DNA of 64,000 nucleotides from Atrina japonica (Eukaryota > Mollusca > Bivalvia > Pterioida > Pinnidae). The stretch's first letter is position 1; each line of letters starts with the position of its first letter. The notes under the pieces were generated by a model. The model saw only the letters and a list, made by a program, of their open reading frames with translations, did not search any database and had not been told where the DNA came from. Shown here in pieces: positions 1 through 63,850 of the stretch. The stretch lies in the NCBI GenBank assembly GCA_030159075.1, contig BROG01000108.1, forward strand, positions 906,001 through 970,000, in the 5' to 3' direction. Made by a program: the position numbers and the translations under genes.

Positions 1-12
1 AATTTTCTTTAG

Positions 13-28731
<28,719 letters not shown>

Positions 28732-29683
28732 ACAATTGTCCACTGCTTTTTTTGCTCTGTAACAACATTCAACAAGGATTTTTAAAATATTAGAACAAAA
28801 ATAATAACTCGCTGAAAATTCTAAAGATAAAACGAAACTGGAACGCTTTAGCAGTAGATAAAGATAAAATCATTATCTAAAGAACCAGTGTTTTGGTTGT
28901 ATTATATCATCTTAGGATTTTAATCATAAAAAGACAAACAACAACAAGAGCCTCTACAATTTATTTCATTTGCAAAATCAGACTTTGTTGAAACAGAAAT
29001 CAAACACAACAAACCTATTGTTATTCGGCTCAGGGAGGAGAAATTTCATTTCTTCTGAGAATTCCAACAGTATTTCAATATAATGCTGTCGATATACACG
29101 AGATATGTAAACTTCTATGCCAGAGAGTACTGTCCTAAGAAATGGAAGGACCATAATAACTAGTGGTGTTTGAAAGAGGCTGCGAGAAAGGTAACGCAAA
29201 AATTGGAGAAAAACATGACAACGAAACCATTGACAAGAAGTTTAAAAAAAAAAACAAACGAGACTTACATTCCTGTACTAACAGACTAAAAAGCAGAGAA
29301 ATTCTTGTTCATCTTTGTATGAAGAAATTTCCACTGCACAAATATATGGTAAACCAAAAGAAGGGGAGATAACTGTCAAACAATATCATCTTATATTTAA
29401 TGTGACATGCTGTTTAACGTAAAGACAGTATTACTCATTTTGTTGTTTAAATGGTTGTGTTTGTTGATACAAGTTCTGAATGCGATATAGCAATATACGC
29501 GATCAACCATAACCTTTACTTCACAATCCATTAGCCAAAATTTTTTTTTTTTTGAGGCTATATTTGTTATATTTATATTTTTAGTATCTTTTTCAGCCAA
29601 CCCCACCATGTTCATTAATGTTCTGTGTAGAATTAATGCAAGTATGCTGATGTATATCAATGTGTTGATGGTTTCACTCTGCA

Positions 29684-29774
29684 TTAACTCATCAACCCCT
29701 GAAAAACAATGGACTCTTCTGTAAATCAATAACTTAGACCAGTCCAAATGCATTTTTAGGGGTGAATGAGTTGA
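29684..29774. mobile_element. TTAA-type MITE, older copy
   Basis: TTAACTCATCAACCCCTGAA and ttaggggtgaatgagTTGA are inverted; the right TTAA has one change. Shares ctgtaaatca and the -actggtctaa core with 34399 and 36990. Confidence 0.6.
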
Positions 29775-31384
29775 CAACTTTGCAGGAGTTATTTCCCTTT
29801 GTCAGACTTAATGTCGTGTCATTATTCTTAGTTTTCTTTTATAGGTAACTAAATTGGGTATTAGTACTGTATTTGAAAAAAGGGAAATTGTGATTTTTAT
29901 TTGAATAAGTTCTAAAAATTATTTTAGAACTGAAATAAATATTTTTGATGTAAAAGAAATTTTCAAAATTATTTTTGCACCAAAATGTTTTACTGAATCT
30001 GGTTGCTTTCAAAAGAAAACAGAGAAACTTCATTTGAAGTTGACAGTTCACAATATGTACTATTTTCTATATAATTTCTTTAATATCTGATCTGAAATGT
30101 GATAATGTATAAGAATATTTTGTATTTCATTGTGAAATATTATGTGACCTGAGTATTCATATCACTTTAAATTTCTATAAGGTGACTTTGTCCAAGTTTT
30201 TCTATGATATCAATCCTGGCACTTAAACTAATAGTAGGAACCGGATTTGGGATAGATTACATACATTGAATTGAATAAATTACTATAAATAACCTTTTTG
30301 AACTAAAAAAGTTTAATTTTGAATCTTATATTATTAAGTGCAAAATAAAAGATAACAATTCTTTATACGAAAAAATACATCAATTTCTATAATCAGAATT
30401 ATTTGATGCTCATCCTGGCCTAGTAGAAAATATTTTACCCTGCAATATTGCTGATAAAGGGAAATAACTCTTGCAAAGTTGTTTTTTTCTAAAACTATTT
30501 ACATACAACACATGCAAGTATTATGTATGTAGAAACTTCATTTCTCATTGTTATATTCATTTGATGTATCTTTAGAATGATATTAAAATTATCCGTCCAT
30601 GTAACGGTTATTTAGAAGAAACCACAAGTGCTTGCAGACTCAACTACTGTATTTTGAGATGCCCCCTTTTGAACAGATACCATTGCTACACATCATTTTC
30701 CTAGTATAAGCTTTTGTTTGCCTGGGGTTGTATCAGATTACATTAGTCCTATTTGTTATCACCTAAAGCAAAATGAGTTCTGGTGGCTCACAGGTTTAAT
30801 GAGATTGGTCTAAAGCTGAGATATCATTTGTTTCAAGAAAAGGTTTTCTAATATGCAATTTATAATTGACCATGATTCATTAAACCTTGCCAGGCTTGCT
30901 TTGACAAAATCTTGTGATGGACCCTCATGCCATACTAGATTTTTAAGCTACTTCAACCTACAGCTTCTGAAAGTCTCATCTCTCTTCAGTTAGTGTAGGA
31001 GTATTTGGTATGTCGGGGAGTAAGAAGTCCAGAAATTGTGATTGGATTATTTTAAAATAGGTGTTAAAAATATAGCTGATCCAAAAAATTTTATGATTTA
31101 ATTGATATGTTTTCAATAATGCATTAATATATGAAAGGGAAACAGCTTTTTCTTTATGGGATGGAGGGGGGTGTTTAAATATGTCCTTTTACACCCTGTA
31201 TGGTACTCCTACAGTACGGATTTCTTCTCTGTATTGGATCAATGATCGTGTTTATTATCATTTGGTTGTTCCAGGATGATTTAACATATTTTCATGCAGA
31301 TTTTTAAAATTTACTTAGTTGGTGTAGGGAAAGGGTTTTGAATGAATGTTTGGAATCTTTTTTATAGGGCAAAATGGAGAAAAA

Positions 31385-31672
31385 ATTTTTTTTTTTAAAG
31401 TTGACAATGTGAAACAGATTATTAAATTTTAAAAAAGTTAAAAATGTGAAATAGATTATTAAATCTTAAAAAGTTGGCAACGTGAAACAGATTATTAAAT
31501 CTTTAAAAGTTGACTATGTGAAACAGATTATTGAATCTTTAAAAGTTGAAAATGTGAAATAGATTATTATATCTTTAAAAGTTGACAATGTGAAACAGAT
31601 TAATAAATCTTTTAAAAGTTGAAAATGTGAAATAGATTATTAAATCTTTAAAAGTTGACAACGTGAAATAAA
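31385..31672. repeat. 37-bp minisatellite
   Basis: About eight copies of aaagttgacaatgtgaaaca-gattattaaatcttt downstream of the integrin stop. Confidence 0.9.
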
Positions 31673-31884
31673 ATCTAAATTTTTACCTTACCATTAATCA
31701 GTATTTATTATGATGTTTTTGATATAATTCTTTTTTTAATAGTTTATTGAGATTCAGCAGAATTAGGTTACAGGTGCTATTAGCCATTAAGAATAACAGA
31801 AATATTTTAGATGTTCAAGTTGTTAATTTACTATGCAATATCATCATTATTTTCCCCACACATCAGTAGCATAAACGTCATTCT

Positions 31885-31995
31885 CCTGAGAGGTGGATAC
31901 AATATGTTATCATCGTCGATATTGTATGTTACCACCATCGATACAAAATGTTATCACTGTCAATACAATATTTTATCACCTCATCAAATTGATAC
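31885..31995. repeat. ~28-bp short tandem repeat
   Basis: Four degenerate units built on gatacaatatgttatcatcg. Confidence 0.6.
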
Positions 31996-32285
31996 ATATC
32001 ATTAACTTTGTAATCATCATCTTAAATCTATTCTTACTGATTTCTAAAATTTCTCTTTCAATTCCTTTTTAACTTCTACTCTGTGTTTAATTTCTATTGG
32101 AAGATGAATTTTATTACCTTTTACTCTGAAACCAACAGTTTAATCTGTAGAAGTAATGGTCGTTAGTCGCATAAGGCAGGTAGTCGATTAAATCAGTGGG
32201 TCACTAACGCAGGTTGGACTGTACTCAGTTCAATTAAATTTCTACCATTAAAATATACCCTCCTATTAACCCTCTTCACATCATC

Positions 32286-32330
32286 AAGTGTCATCATCAT
32301 TATCATCATCATCATCATCATCATCATGTA
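32286..32330. repeat. (ATC)n microsatellite
   Basis: About 13 trinucleotide units; the poly-Asp frame on the reverse strand is an artefact. Confidence 0.9.
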
Positions 32331-32547
32331 TCATGCAATATATTTGTATATTGACTTTGTACATTTGTAACCATGGCAATTTCCATATATGTTTTAGTAA
32401 TTTATTTGCTGTAAATTGTGAATTTTTTAATGTTAGTTTCAACCTGTGATAGTACTTTGTGTAGGTGTGTGTATGTTTAGAGATATAGACAAGTTGTAAA
32501 TGTGTGTTAAATAAAGCCTCGTCACTGCCAAAAATATATCCTGTACC

Positions 32548-32615
32548 CCAAGTCTGGTGCCCAGAAAAAAAAGTCTGGTGACCAGCAAAAAGTTTGGTAC
32601 CCAGCAAAAAGTTGT
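32548..32615. repeat. ~21-bp short tandem repeat
   Basis: Three to four copies of agtctggtgcccagaaaaaa with variants. Confidence 0.75.
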
Positions 32616-32624
32616 TATTTGAAA

Positions 32625-32812
32625 GTACTGTAAACCCCTTAATTTCTGCATGTCCTTTAATTTCCTGTATTTCGCAACAAAGAAAAGTCACAAAATTTAA
32701 AGGTAGTGAAGTTCTGGAATCGTTTTCATTGTACACACATAAAATTGTGAAATTTGGAAAATTGGAAAAATCTCCAAATTTGAGGGCAATGAAGTTAAAG
32801 CGGGTTTACAGT
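32625..32812. mobile_element. Palindromic MITE, 'actgtaaacccc' type
   Basis: tactgtaaaccccttaattt at the left and gttaaagcgggtttacagta at the right are inverted with TA at the edges. Confidence 0.6.
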
Positions 32813-33353
32813 ATAATATTGCAGTTTGTTTGCAATTTTTCCTTTCTGATCAGTCACCATGGAAATGGGTATTTCCAAGTTATTGGCTCATATATGTCGG
32901 AGGTATATTTAGTCATTCTAAACAAAGCACAGTGACAACAGATTTTGATTCGCCATTTTCACCTTAATTTTCGTTCAGCCTACGTTTATTTTTTTTGCGG
33001 GTCTAAATATTGTTGAAATATAATTGTTTAACTTATCAAACTTCCAACTTGAAGGTGATGTGATCAGGAACACAATCATTTTGAGAATTGTTTTGTAAAT
33101 TTCAATGTAAAGATTTATAAACAAAAGAAAGGTCTCAGTTACCTCTTGTTAATTGCTTGCCAACTTGCACAACAAGATAAGCTAACTAAAAATCTAACTC
33201 TTTGTCACAAAAAACAAGAGTTATAGCTTTAGATAGAAATTGATTACTTTGTCTCATAATTATATAGTACAGGTACTTGTCTAGCGAACACTTTCAGATG
33301 CATTTAATTATAAATAAACAATATACACATTCATTCAAAACACATTCAATATA

Positions 33354-33470
33354 CAGTGAAATATGTCTTAACAGACCTTTGTTAGCAAGACGGACTGTCT
33401 TAATAATTACTGCCTCAATGAGAACATTTCTTTCGTAGATGCAAGAATTTCTAATGAGAAGTGTCACTGT
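33354..33470. mobile_element. TA-flanked CAGT-type MITE
   Basis: cagtgaaatatgtcttaac and ctaatgagaagtgtcactg are the ends, with TA outside; gtcttaat sits in the centre. Confidence 0.55.
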
Positions 33471-34398
33471 ATTTAATAGAAAATTAATACGTTAATCAAA
33501 CATGAGTCATTTTCTTGTTATAACCTCACACCTGTCCAGATTGTGCCATCATCATATTCATTGTCGGGTGCCATCTTTTACGTTTTGGCTTCATAAGCTC
33601 GTGTTCATTGGATGAATTATCAAACTATACATATTCTGACGTACCCCATACCTGTGTTTAGGGATAATACGATATTTGATACAATAGATTTTATAATAGG
33701 TATTGTCTGTATCTTACTTGATATATTATGAAATGATCTGTGATGTATATATACAGATTGTATGTGTATTGCAAATGTTCTCTTGCAAAGATATAGTGCA
33801 ATATTTTTATATAAGTATATATGCTTTGTGTGATTGCTAATGTTCTCGTTTACATAATGTATGAGATTTTAAGTGTATGTGTAAATGTGTATGCATGTGT
33901 ATGGGACAACATTTGGGAAAGTGTTTTTGTTCATAATTATTTGCTAGATTATCGCAGTTGATGTTAGATTTTATGAAGACTTGAAAAGGTAAATTAAAAA
34001 TTACCTCTAAATATTTTATTTCTGGGAGTGTGATAATATCCGGTGTAACAAAAAAAGAGTTTTTTCTTTTTGTTTTTTTTTTCTCTCTTGGTAGGACCAA
34101 TGACTAGAAGAACTTTGCACTAATGATTCTAAAAATAAATAAATTCAGAAAGTTTGATTTTATTTCCATGACAAATTCAAGGTCAATTCAAGGTGCTCTA
34201 TCACAGATTGTTCTATGTATGATCAACATTTTATTTTTGTTTAAACTCAAGGGTTTTTTTTTGTAATTACTGGATGAGGTACACTGTGCATGTTTAATAA
34301 AAAAGAAAAGTTTTTGATGATCAAAACCAGAAATTTTACTTTTATCTGTGTGAGCTTTACGTAGGTCATATGAGGAAAATATAATTCTTCTTAAATCA

Positions 34399-34468
34399 TT
34401 AACCCTTGAAAAACAATGGACTTTTCTGTAAATCAGTGACTTAGATTAGTCCCAATGTGTATTTAGGG
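34399..34468. mobile_element. TTAA-type MITE, truncated at its right end
   Basis: TTAACCCTTGAAAAACAATG to tatttaggggtg; the expected right end is replaced by the SINE-like sequence that begins at 34465. Confidence 0.5.
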
Positions 34469-34665
34469 GTGGCCAAGTAGTTAAAGCAATACACTTCAAA
34501 ACCATGAAGTCACTTACTTCTTGTGAAGCACAGGTCCGAGCCCTGATGGAACTTAAACTGATTTGTGAGAAAGTATTCCAGTTTACTTGCGGAAGGTCGG
34601 TAGTCTCTACCCGAGGACATTCTAACTGGTTTCTCTCCTCCACAATTAAAAACTGCTAACCATTA
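34465..34665 (+). mobile_element. tRNA-headed SINE, Ser/Leu-like family
   Basis: Head ggggtggccaagtagttaaa (box A-like), accatgaagtcacttac and gtccgagccctgatgg (box B-like), then tttgtgagaaagtattcc. This is the longest copy of the family seen at 3174, 23393 and 63781. Confidence 0.5.
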
Positions 34666-35317
34666 TATAACTTGAACATTTTTGAGTGTAGCTGAAAATA
34701 CTATCTAAACAAAACAAAAATAAAACAGTAAAGCTATTTTTCGCCTCTGTTTTAATTACAGAGGCAGTTTTGAAAATCATTCAGTTACACGTAATTTTTT
34801 TTTTTTCAGTTAATATTTTTATAATTCAGAAATATTTCATGATAAAAACAATATACTTATTTAAAATTCTGTGTTAGAGCACCTTTAAGGTCATTCAATA
34901 GGTAAAATAAATGTAAAGTGTACTCTTCTATTGTTTGGTTGCCATGGCTACTTTACAAGTGTTTAAAGTGTTTAGCGATACCAGAACTTGGAAATGGGAA
35001 AATATTTTGTTTCATTTTCAAACATTTTATTAATGAATTAGAATATTGTTTCAAAGTAGATCTAAATAAATAGATAATAATTTGTTTTTTAATCAAACAA
35101 AGATTTTTCAATGTTTGATGCTTGGTTTAATTTGTATGGATTCCTGGTTGTATTTTTTCGTTGTTTGTAACTTATAAAATATCATGTGTATGAATAAATT
35201 TTGTATTTAAATATCAAATAATGAATTTTGTTTTCAATGGCCAATTTTCTATGTCAACATTGTTTATGTGCATTCTTGTCATATCATATGGAAAGAACTA
35301 ATCCTTCAGATACTATA

Positions 35318-35520
35318 AATCCGGAAATTTTTGCTGGACTTTATTTTCGCCAAACTCAAGTTCTAAAATTATTCGCAAGATGAAATTTTAGCGATTTCAA
35401 ATGCTCCACTCTTCAAACAATTATCCTACTTTATTATGTAATTTTATTCATATGAGATAGATCTCTGGGGAAATTATACGAAAATAAAATTCTCATGAAT
35501 AAAACTGGATTTACAGTACA
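35318..35520. mobile_element. Palindromic MITE, 'actataaatccgg' type
   Basis: ctataaatccggaaattttt and aataaaactggatttacagta are the inverted ends; gaaaataaaattctcatg mirrors the left arm. Confidence 0.55.
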
Positions 35521-35534
35521 TGATTTAGAACTGT

Positions 35535-35990
35535 TGATTAAAAAAAGCACAGCTTAAAGTTGTTGATTGAAATAGCAGTTCTATGCTGTTGATTGATAAA
35601 ATATAGTCTAAAGCTGATAACAGACATTGCTTACATGATTTAATATTGTTTAATGGTGATAACAAATAGAGCATAGTTTACAGCTGATAGCCAACAAAGC
35701 ATTTTTAAAGCTGATAGCGAACAAAGCATTTTTAAAGCTGATAGCCAACAAAGCATTTTTAAAGCTGATAGCCAACAAAAGCATAGTTTACAGCTGATAG
35801 CCAACAAAAGCATTTTTACAGCTGATAGCCAACATAAGCATTTTTAAAGCTGATAACCAACAAAAGCATAGTTTACAGATGATAGCCAGTGAAAGCATAG
35901 TATTAAGTTGATGACTGACAAAAGCATAGGTTAAAGTTGACTACAGACATTTTAAACTACAGTTTATAAATACATGTCCAGTTTAGTCTT
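35535..35990. repeat. ~29-bp minisatellite
   Basis: About 14 copies of aaagctgatagccaacaaaa-gcatttttaa, decaying at both ends. Confidence 0.85.
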
Positions 35991-36074
35991 GTTTAAAAAT
36001 GATGACTGACAAAGTAAAGATGAAAGGTGATGACTGATTTTATAAACTACACTTCATATATACATGTCCTGTTA

Positions 36075-36075
<1 letters not shown>

Positions 36076-36108
<33 letters not shown>
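36076..36108. repeat. (TA)n microsatellite
   Basis: About 16 TA units. Confidence 0.9.
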
Positions 36109-36109
<1 letters not shown>

Positions 36110-36989
36110 AACTTAAGGTGAAGTGCCAAACATTCTGACTTTTCCTACAGACTTGTGGTAATTATCTGAGAATTCCTACACATGTATGGTGGTTGAATCA
36201 TGGTTTTAGGTCTTGTCTGATAGACTTGTGACTTTCACTTCTCATACCACTCCTTGGTGAGGAAACACCCATCATCTTTTTGACAGGACTGACTAGTAAG
36301 AAAATCAAACACTGTTTGTGATACCCAATGCCCTCCGTGATACTCATCCTCTAACAATTGATCATCCACCAACAATTATCTAGGTCAAGTCAAATATTTT
36401 ACTCGTGTACTGGAGGAGTTGTTTCCACACTATTGTTGTAAAGTTTTGTAAGTACCTGCTCTCAGGAGAAATAAAGTTGCCTGTTTTTGAAAGGGGATAA
36501 CTCTTTCATTACCTGAAATGTATATATCTGTATATGAAGAAAGTAAATCTACCTTTTGACATTGTGTCAGAATGTTAGGTCAGATTAAAGCATTTTGATG
36601 TCCCCAAAAACTAATGGAATAGAACAAGCAAAACAGTATTATCAGGTTCAGTCAAGACATGAGCCAACTTTTCACAAGGGAGGTAACTCTTCATTGAAAG
36701 CCATTACCAGATATATATGGCTTCATTGAAATGTACAAAAGTAGGAGATAAGTATTATTGTCAATTTAACAAACCGGTTTTAATATAGCCTCTAAAAATT
36801 CTGAAATATAGATATTGTAAATAAGCTTTTTTTAAAAGTCAAATGCTGGTCATGACCTGCATCGAGTAAAGCAATGAATGGTTTTATAGTTATAAGTAAA
36901 AATATAAATTTCAGGGGTGGGGTAGGACCCCCATATGCACCACTAAATGTGTCTCCCCATAATAATCCAAAATACATTGTATATATGGT

Positions 36990-37072
36990 TTAACTCATTC
37001 ACCCCTGAAGACACATTTGGACTGGTCTATGTTATTGATTTACAGAAGAGTCTATATTTTTTCAAGGGTTAA
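36990..37072. mobile_element. TTAA-flanked MITE
   Basis: TTAACTCATTCACCCCTGAA and ttttttcaagggTTAA; shares the ggactggtcta core with 29684. Confidence 0.65.
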
Positions 37073-37998
37073 TAAACAGTTGAACTTACTAATAAGACCA
37101 CCTTACTGACAGACTCAAAGTGATCTAATTAGCAAGCTGATCTCTATATTGTGAGGGTTCTGTGTTTGTATGATATTTGTAAAAAAAAAAATACAAGACA
37201 CTGAATGTCTACAGTCTTAAATATGAGGTGGTGTCTTTAGTGAGGTAGTCTCCAGGTTAAGTTCCATGGTATATCTCTTTTAGTGGAAGATCCAGGAATT
37301 TCAAAATATAATCTCAGATTATTGATTATATTCTTGTAAAAAGCATGATGACTTTTTTTCACACACACACAAAAAATGTCTTTATAAAATTGAATGTATT
37401 GAATAAACTCCCCCCTATACCATCCTTCACACAGACAATACAAGTCTAACTAGTGTGGTGTTATATATAAGACATAATATTGGTTTAATCACATTCCTGT
37501 ACAGGGAATATAAAGAGATTGACTGTATAACTATATGACTTACTCTTAAAATTTTGAAATGATTTTTTTAAAATATATTTTGAAATCATCATTACTGAGA
37601 TGTGTATAATACATACTGTATGTTTTTTCATATTTTGATGTATATAATTAATATATTGATGTATAAAATTATGTAATGTTGGACAAGGCATACATTTGTG
37701 CCACTGTAAGTATATTGGTATATAGTAGTGTATATAGGTGTAGACTTTTTAATCACTGTCAAAGTTTGTGCACTTTTTAAAAATATGTACATAAAAAGCT
37801 GTATTTTACAAGAATATTTCAAAACGTATCATCATCAGTATTGATATCATTTATTTGTTTGTTTACATGTACAGGTGTACATTTCAAGCACTATTCATGC
37901 TCTTTTCCTTGATGTTGTATATAGGCCTATTTGTTGATTTTCATTGGTTCATTCATGTTGTCATAGATTTTTGCACATATAATGTTATAATACAATTA

Positions 37999-38284
<286 letters not shown>

Positions 38285-38819
38285 CTTTTCCATTACATTA
38301 TCTAATATATACAATTTAAACATCATTTTCTGATGACTGGGGATGAGAATGTTCTTTCGAGTTGACCAAATTGTTCCAAATAGGTCAAATACTTGCACAG
38401 AAATATTGCTTATATTCTAATACAAATATTTAGCCTACGTTTTAAATTATTATCAACATCTAAGCATACTTTATCATATGTTGAATTTAGCAAAATTGCC
38501 AACTTGAAAACAACAAAATTTTGAAATTATCAACACAACTTGTTTTATTCTGTTGCCCCCATTCACTTTCAAGTGACATCACAAACACCAAGTGATTTCA
38601 TTGCTATGATGAATGAAGTCTGCGTACATAGTGAATAAAAGTAGTTCAGTTTGCTGCATGTTAACAAATCAAATGGCCGCTAGGCTTTCTAATACCTGTT
38701 AGATATAAAATATATCATGTAATCTGTTATGAAGCTGCACAGATCATATGATAAAATGTGCTATACATGTACAGGTATCTAAGTTATATACAAATGTACA
38801 CTGATGATTTAAAACTGAA

Positions 38820-39290
38820 CAGAAAGACAAAAGTCCTGTCCTGAAAACAAAAAGCCAAAAACCCTTTCCTCTAGAAATGAAGGGCCAAAAGACCTCTCCT
38901 CTGAAAACAAAGGACCAAAAGTCTCCTCCTCTGAAAACAAAGGACCAAAAGTCCCCTCTCATCTGAAAAAAGGGCCAAAAGTCTCCTCCTCTGAAAACAA
39001 AGGACCAAAAGTCCCGTCATCTGAAAAAAGGGACAAAAGACCTCTCCTCTTAAAGCAAAGGGCCAAAAGTCCTCTCCTCTGAAAACAAAGGGCCAAAAGG
39101 GCCAATAGTTCTGTTCTTTGAAAGCAACAGGTGAAAAGGTTGCTCCTCTGAAAAATTTAATCGAAGGTACCCTCCTTTGATAAAAATGAGCCAAAAGTTC
39201 TTTCCCCTGAATACAATGTGCCAAAAGTCTGCTCCTCTGAAAGCAAAGAGCCAAAAGTTCTCTCCCCTGAAAACAATGGGCCAGTATTAA
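38820..39290. repeat. ~31-bp minisatellite
   Basis: About 15 units of tctgaaaacaaaggaccaaa-agtcctctcc with length variants. Reverse-strand frames rich in Phe, Leu and Arg are translations of the repeat. Confidence 0.92.
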
Positions 39291-39556
39291 CTAAACCAAA
39301 TCTAAATGTACCATACAGCATCTTCCCAAAGATGAAATATAATTTTACTATTATTTCTACTAACACATTATTTCAAATGAAGTGTGTTGTAGGGGAGATC
39401 TTAAATTTTCTCTTGCAGGGAGAAAGCACCATTATTAGTTTGTTCTGAAACAAATTTCTGGTATTATGATGTAAAATCCAGTAATGATTGAGGTTTTGGT
39501 AGCATGAGAACATGTTTCCTAAAATATAATAATGGTGTTCTATCCAAGAACATATA

Positions 39557-39735
39557 CAGTAGAACCATGCCTAAATGTCACCTCCTTTAGCAGTCTACCT
39601 TGAGACCATAAATATTCAGTCTCTTGTCAAATTTGTTGACAAATAATAAAGTTCAAACCCTTATTTAAGTGATCACCTCGCTAATAAGACCAGTGTGAGT
39701 CAGTCAGTGAGGTGGTCGTAATAGCGATGTTCTAC
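39557..39735. mobile_element. CAGT-type MITE
   Basis: Starts cagtagaaccatgcctaaat, ends gtggtcgtaatagcgatgtt ctacta; similar in layout to the dissected copy at 950. Confidence 0.6.
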
Positions 39736-39937
39736 TATCTTTTACTATGTGTTTGTTACAATTTGCACATGTTTTCTGTATCATCACACGTGTGTGGGAT
39801 CTCAAATATGGCTGACCATGACAATTTATGTGTATGTCAATTTTGTGTAGAAGATTGTGTACGGTGTTACATTGATGGTGAAATAAATATATGTTTGAAA
39901 ACTATACCAAATACATTCTTAGTCCTTTTTGTGCTTC

Positions 39938-39990
39938 TGTGTGTGTTTGTGTGTGTGTGCATGTGTGTGACTGACTTTGTGTGTGTGTGA

Positions 39991-40038
<48 letters not shown>

Positions 40039-40068
40039 CTCAGTGTGTGTGATTATATATATATATAT
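39938..40068. repeat. (GT)n with short (TA)n end
   Basis: Interrupted GT array with gactcag spacers, then about eight TA units. Confidence 0.9.
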
Positions 40069-40240
40069 ATGTACACCCAGAATGTCATGTACAGACCTAG
40101 AATGTCATTTTTAGATCTCCATTGTTCTATATAAAATAATGTACATCCAGAATGTCATATAAAGATCAGAATGTCATACTAAATAGATTTCCAGTGTTCT
40201 ATATAAATGTACAACCAGAATGTCATATAAAGATTTTCAT
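40069..40240. repeat. ~64-bp repeat, about three copies
   Basis: atgtacacccagaatgtcat, taaagat and ttctatataa recur in the same order. Confidence 0.65.
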
Positions 40241-40788
40241 ATTCATAGTTTGTTTTGTACTTTACAGCTAGCTGTTCAGACAGATTTGACTGTTGTGGTG
40301 TAACTAATTGTGGAATGATTTATTTATCTTCATTATATCACATAAATGGGCATTCATATACACACTGACAAGCTGTAAATTTCTTTTTTTTTAGTTTTTG
40401 AACCTTGAGTAGATTATAAATTTTCACTGGATGGATTTACCTGTGTGAACTATAGTAAATTGACACATACTTGATTACTCGGGTAGATAACACAAGTCCC
40501 ATATGTCTGTACATATATATCATGAGATAATCTCTAATATCAGTGATTGTTGGGGTCAATTAACTGGTACATTGCTTTCAGTGAAGTTCATAAAACAGGT
40601 ACCTACATACAAGGGTAAGTTGAATCATATATGCTTATAATTTTCTATTGTTTTATACAACTGGAGTGCTACAGCAGGTAAGCAACTTACATATTGTACA
40701 CAAGCATAGCGTACCCTTTTTGCACGTGATCCAAAATTTTGTTTTATTCAAAGATTAATAATGTCACAGAAGCAAATTACTATTTCTG

Positions 40789-41095
40789 CGTGGAATCGAA
40801 CTTAGGACCCATGAATTACAAATTTGGTGCTCTATCAATTGAGCTAACAGGATAACCCCACTAGCAAAGCTAGTAGGAACACCATATAACCACTGCTATA
40901 TCACCCCTCCATTGTGAAAGGTACATCTCGACTCTTCATTTGGAGGTATTTTTCTACTGCTTGAATATTGTGAAAAAGGGAATCGAACCTAGGACCCATG
41001 GATTACAATTTTGGTGCGCTACCAATTGAGCTAAAGGGGTAACCCTACTAGCCTAGCTAGTAGGAACACCATATAACCACTGCTACAATAGCGTT
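40789..41095 (-). repeat. Duplicated tRNA-Thr-like sequence (SINE or pseudogene pair)
   Basis: On the reverse strand 40857-40789 and 41045-40978 read ttagctcaattg-tagagc (box A) and gtcctaagttcgattcc (box B), with tttgtaa in the anticodon-loop position (TGT, Thr). The anticodon stem has extra bases and the acceptor stem does not pair, so functional tRNAs are unlikely. Both copies are followed by agctagtaggaacaccatat. Confidence 0.55.
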
Positions 41096-41129
41096 GACGA
41101 AATTGATACAATTAAATCAATCAAGAGCT

Positions 41130-41350
41130 TTATTAAGGAGACACTTTGGATACAAATGTCTTACTAAGGAGACACCTTGGATACAAATGTCTTACTAAGG
41201 AGACACCTTGGATACAAATGTCTTACTAAGGAGACACCTTGGATACAAATGTCTTACTAAGGAGACACTTTGGATACAAATGTCTTACTAAGGAGACACT
41301 TTGTATACAAATGTCTTACTAAGGAGACACTTTGGATACAAATGTCTTTC
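41130..41350. repeat. 31-bp minisatellite
   Basis: Seven near-perfect copies of aaggagacaccttggataca-aatgtcttact upstream of the ABCG leader. Confidence 0.95.
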
Positions 41351-41386
41351 CTATACCTTACCCTACCCTTGAAATTCATGGAAAAT

Positions 41387-41390
<4 letters not shown>

Positions 41391-41420
<30 letters not shown>
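41391..41420. repeat. (TC)n microsatellite
   Basis: Fifteen TC units, about 120 bases upstream of the putative leader acceptor. Confidence 0.9.
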
Positions 41421-41425
<5 letters not shown>

Positions 41426-41539
41426 CAATTTACTCTACAAAATATATAAACATTTCTACATATACATTATAGATGGTTATTTAAACTATAGATAGATGCA
41501 GAGCAGTAGATACCAATGTATGGTCTTATTCCTTCCAGG

Positions 41540-41602
41540 ATTCTACATCAATGTTGAATACTAATTGCCAAGAAACATTACATAGTATTACCACCACCAG
41601 AA
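41540..41602 (+). promoter_or_regulatory. ABCG 5' leader with overlapping short upstream ORF
   Basis: A likely splice acceptor ccttccag ends at about 41538, so a non-coding first exon probably lies further upstream. ATG at 41551 opens a 20-codon frame ending at TGA 41611-41613, overlapping the main start in another frame; this could lower main-frame initiation. Confidence 0.4.
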
Positions 41603-63598
<21,996 letters not shown>

Positions 63599-63780
63599 GT
63601 AGGTATTTTTTTTCATATCAACATCACCATTAAATATTATGTTAATGAGGTTTATCTCATTGCATTGCTTGGTTTTCATCAAAGCAAACTATATTTTAGA
63701 GTATCCATAAATCATACAGAAAATATTGTGCATATACCCAGAGAAAACCGACTCTGTTTATGTTCCTTTGTCATTCTTAT

Positions 63781-63850
63781 AGGGGCTTTTGTAGCTTTGA
63801 ATCATGAAGTCTCTCACTTATTACTTACTATAGGCACAGATGGGAAATTG
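63781..63850 (+). mobile_element. SINE fragment, Ser/Leu-like family
   Basis: ggggcttttgtagctttgaa and atcatgaagtctctcac match the head of the family at 34465. Confidence 0.4.

Noticed and set aside
29397..29777. 126-codon reverse frame downstream of the integrin stop
   Set aside because: Overlaps a TTAA MITE, has no recognisable domain, and codon use looks like AT-rich noncoding DNA.
38744..39254. Reverse-strand repeat protein frames
   Set aside because: The 31-bp minisatellite happens to stay open for several units; no start context or homology.
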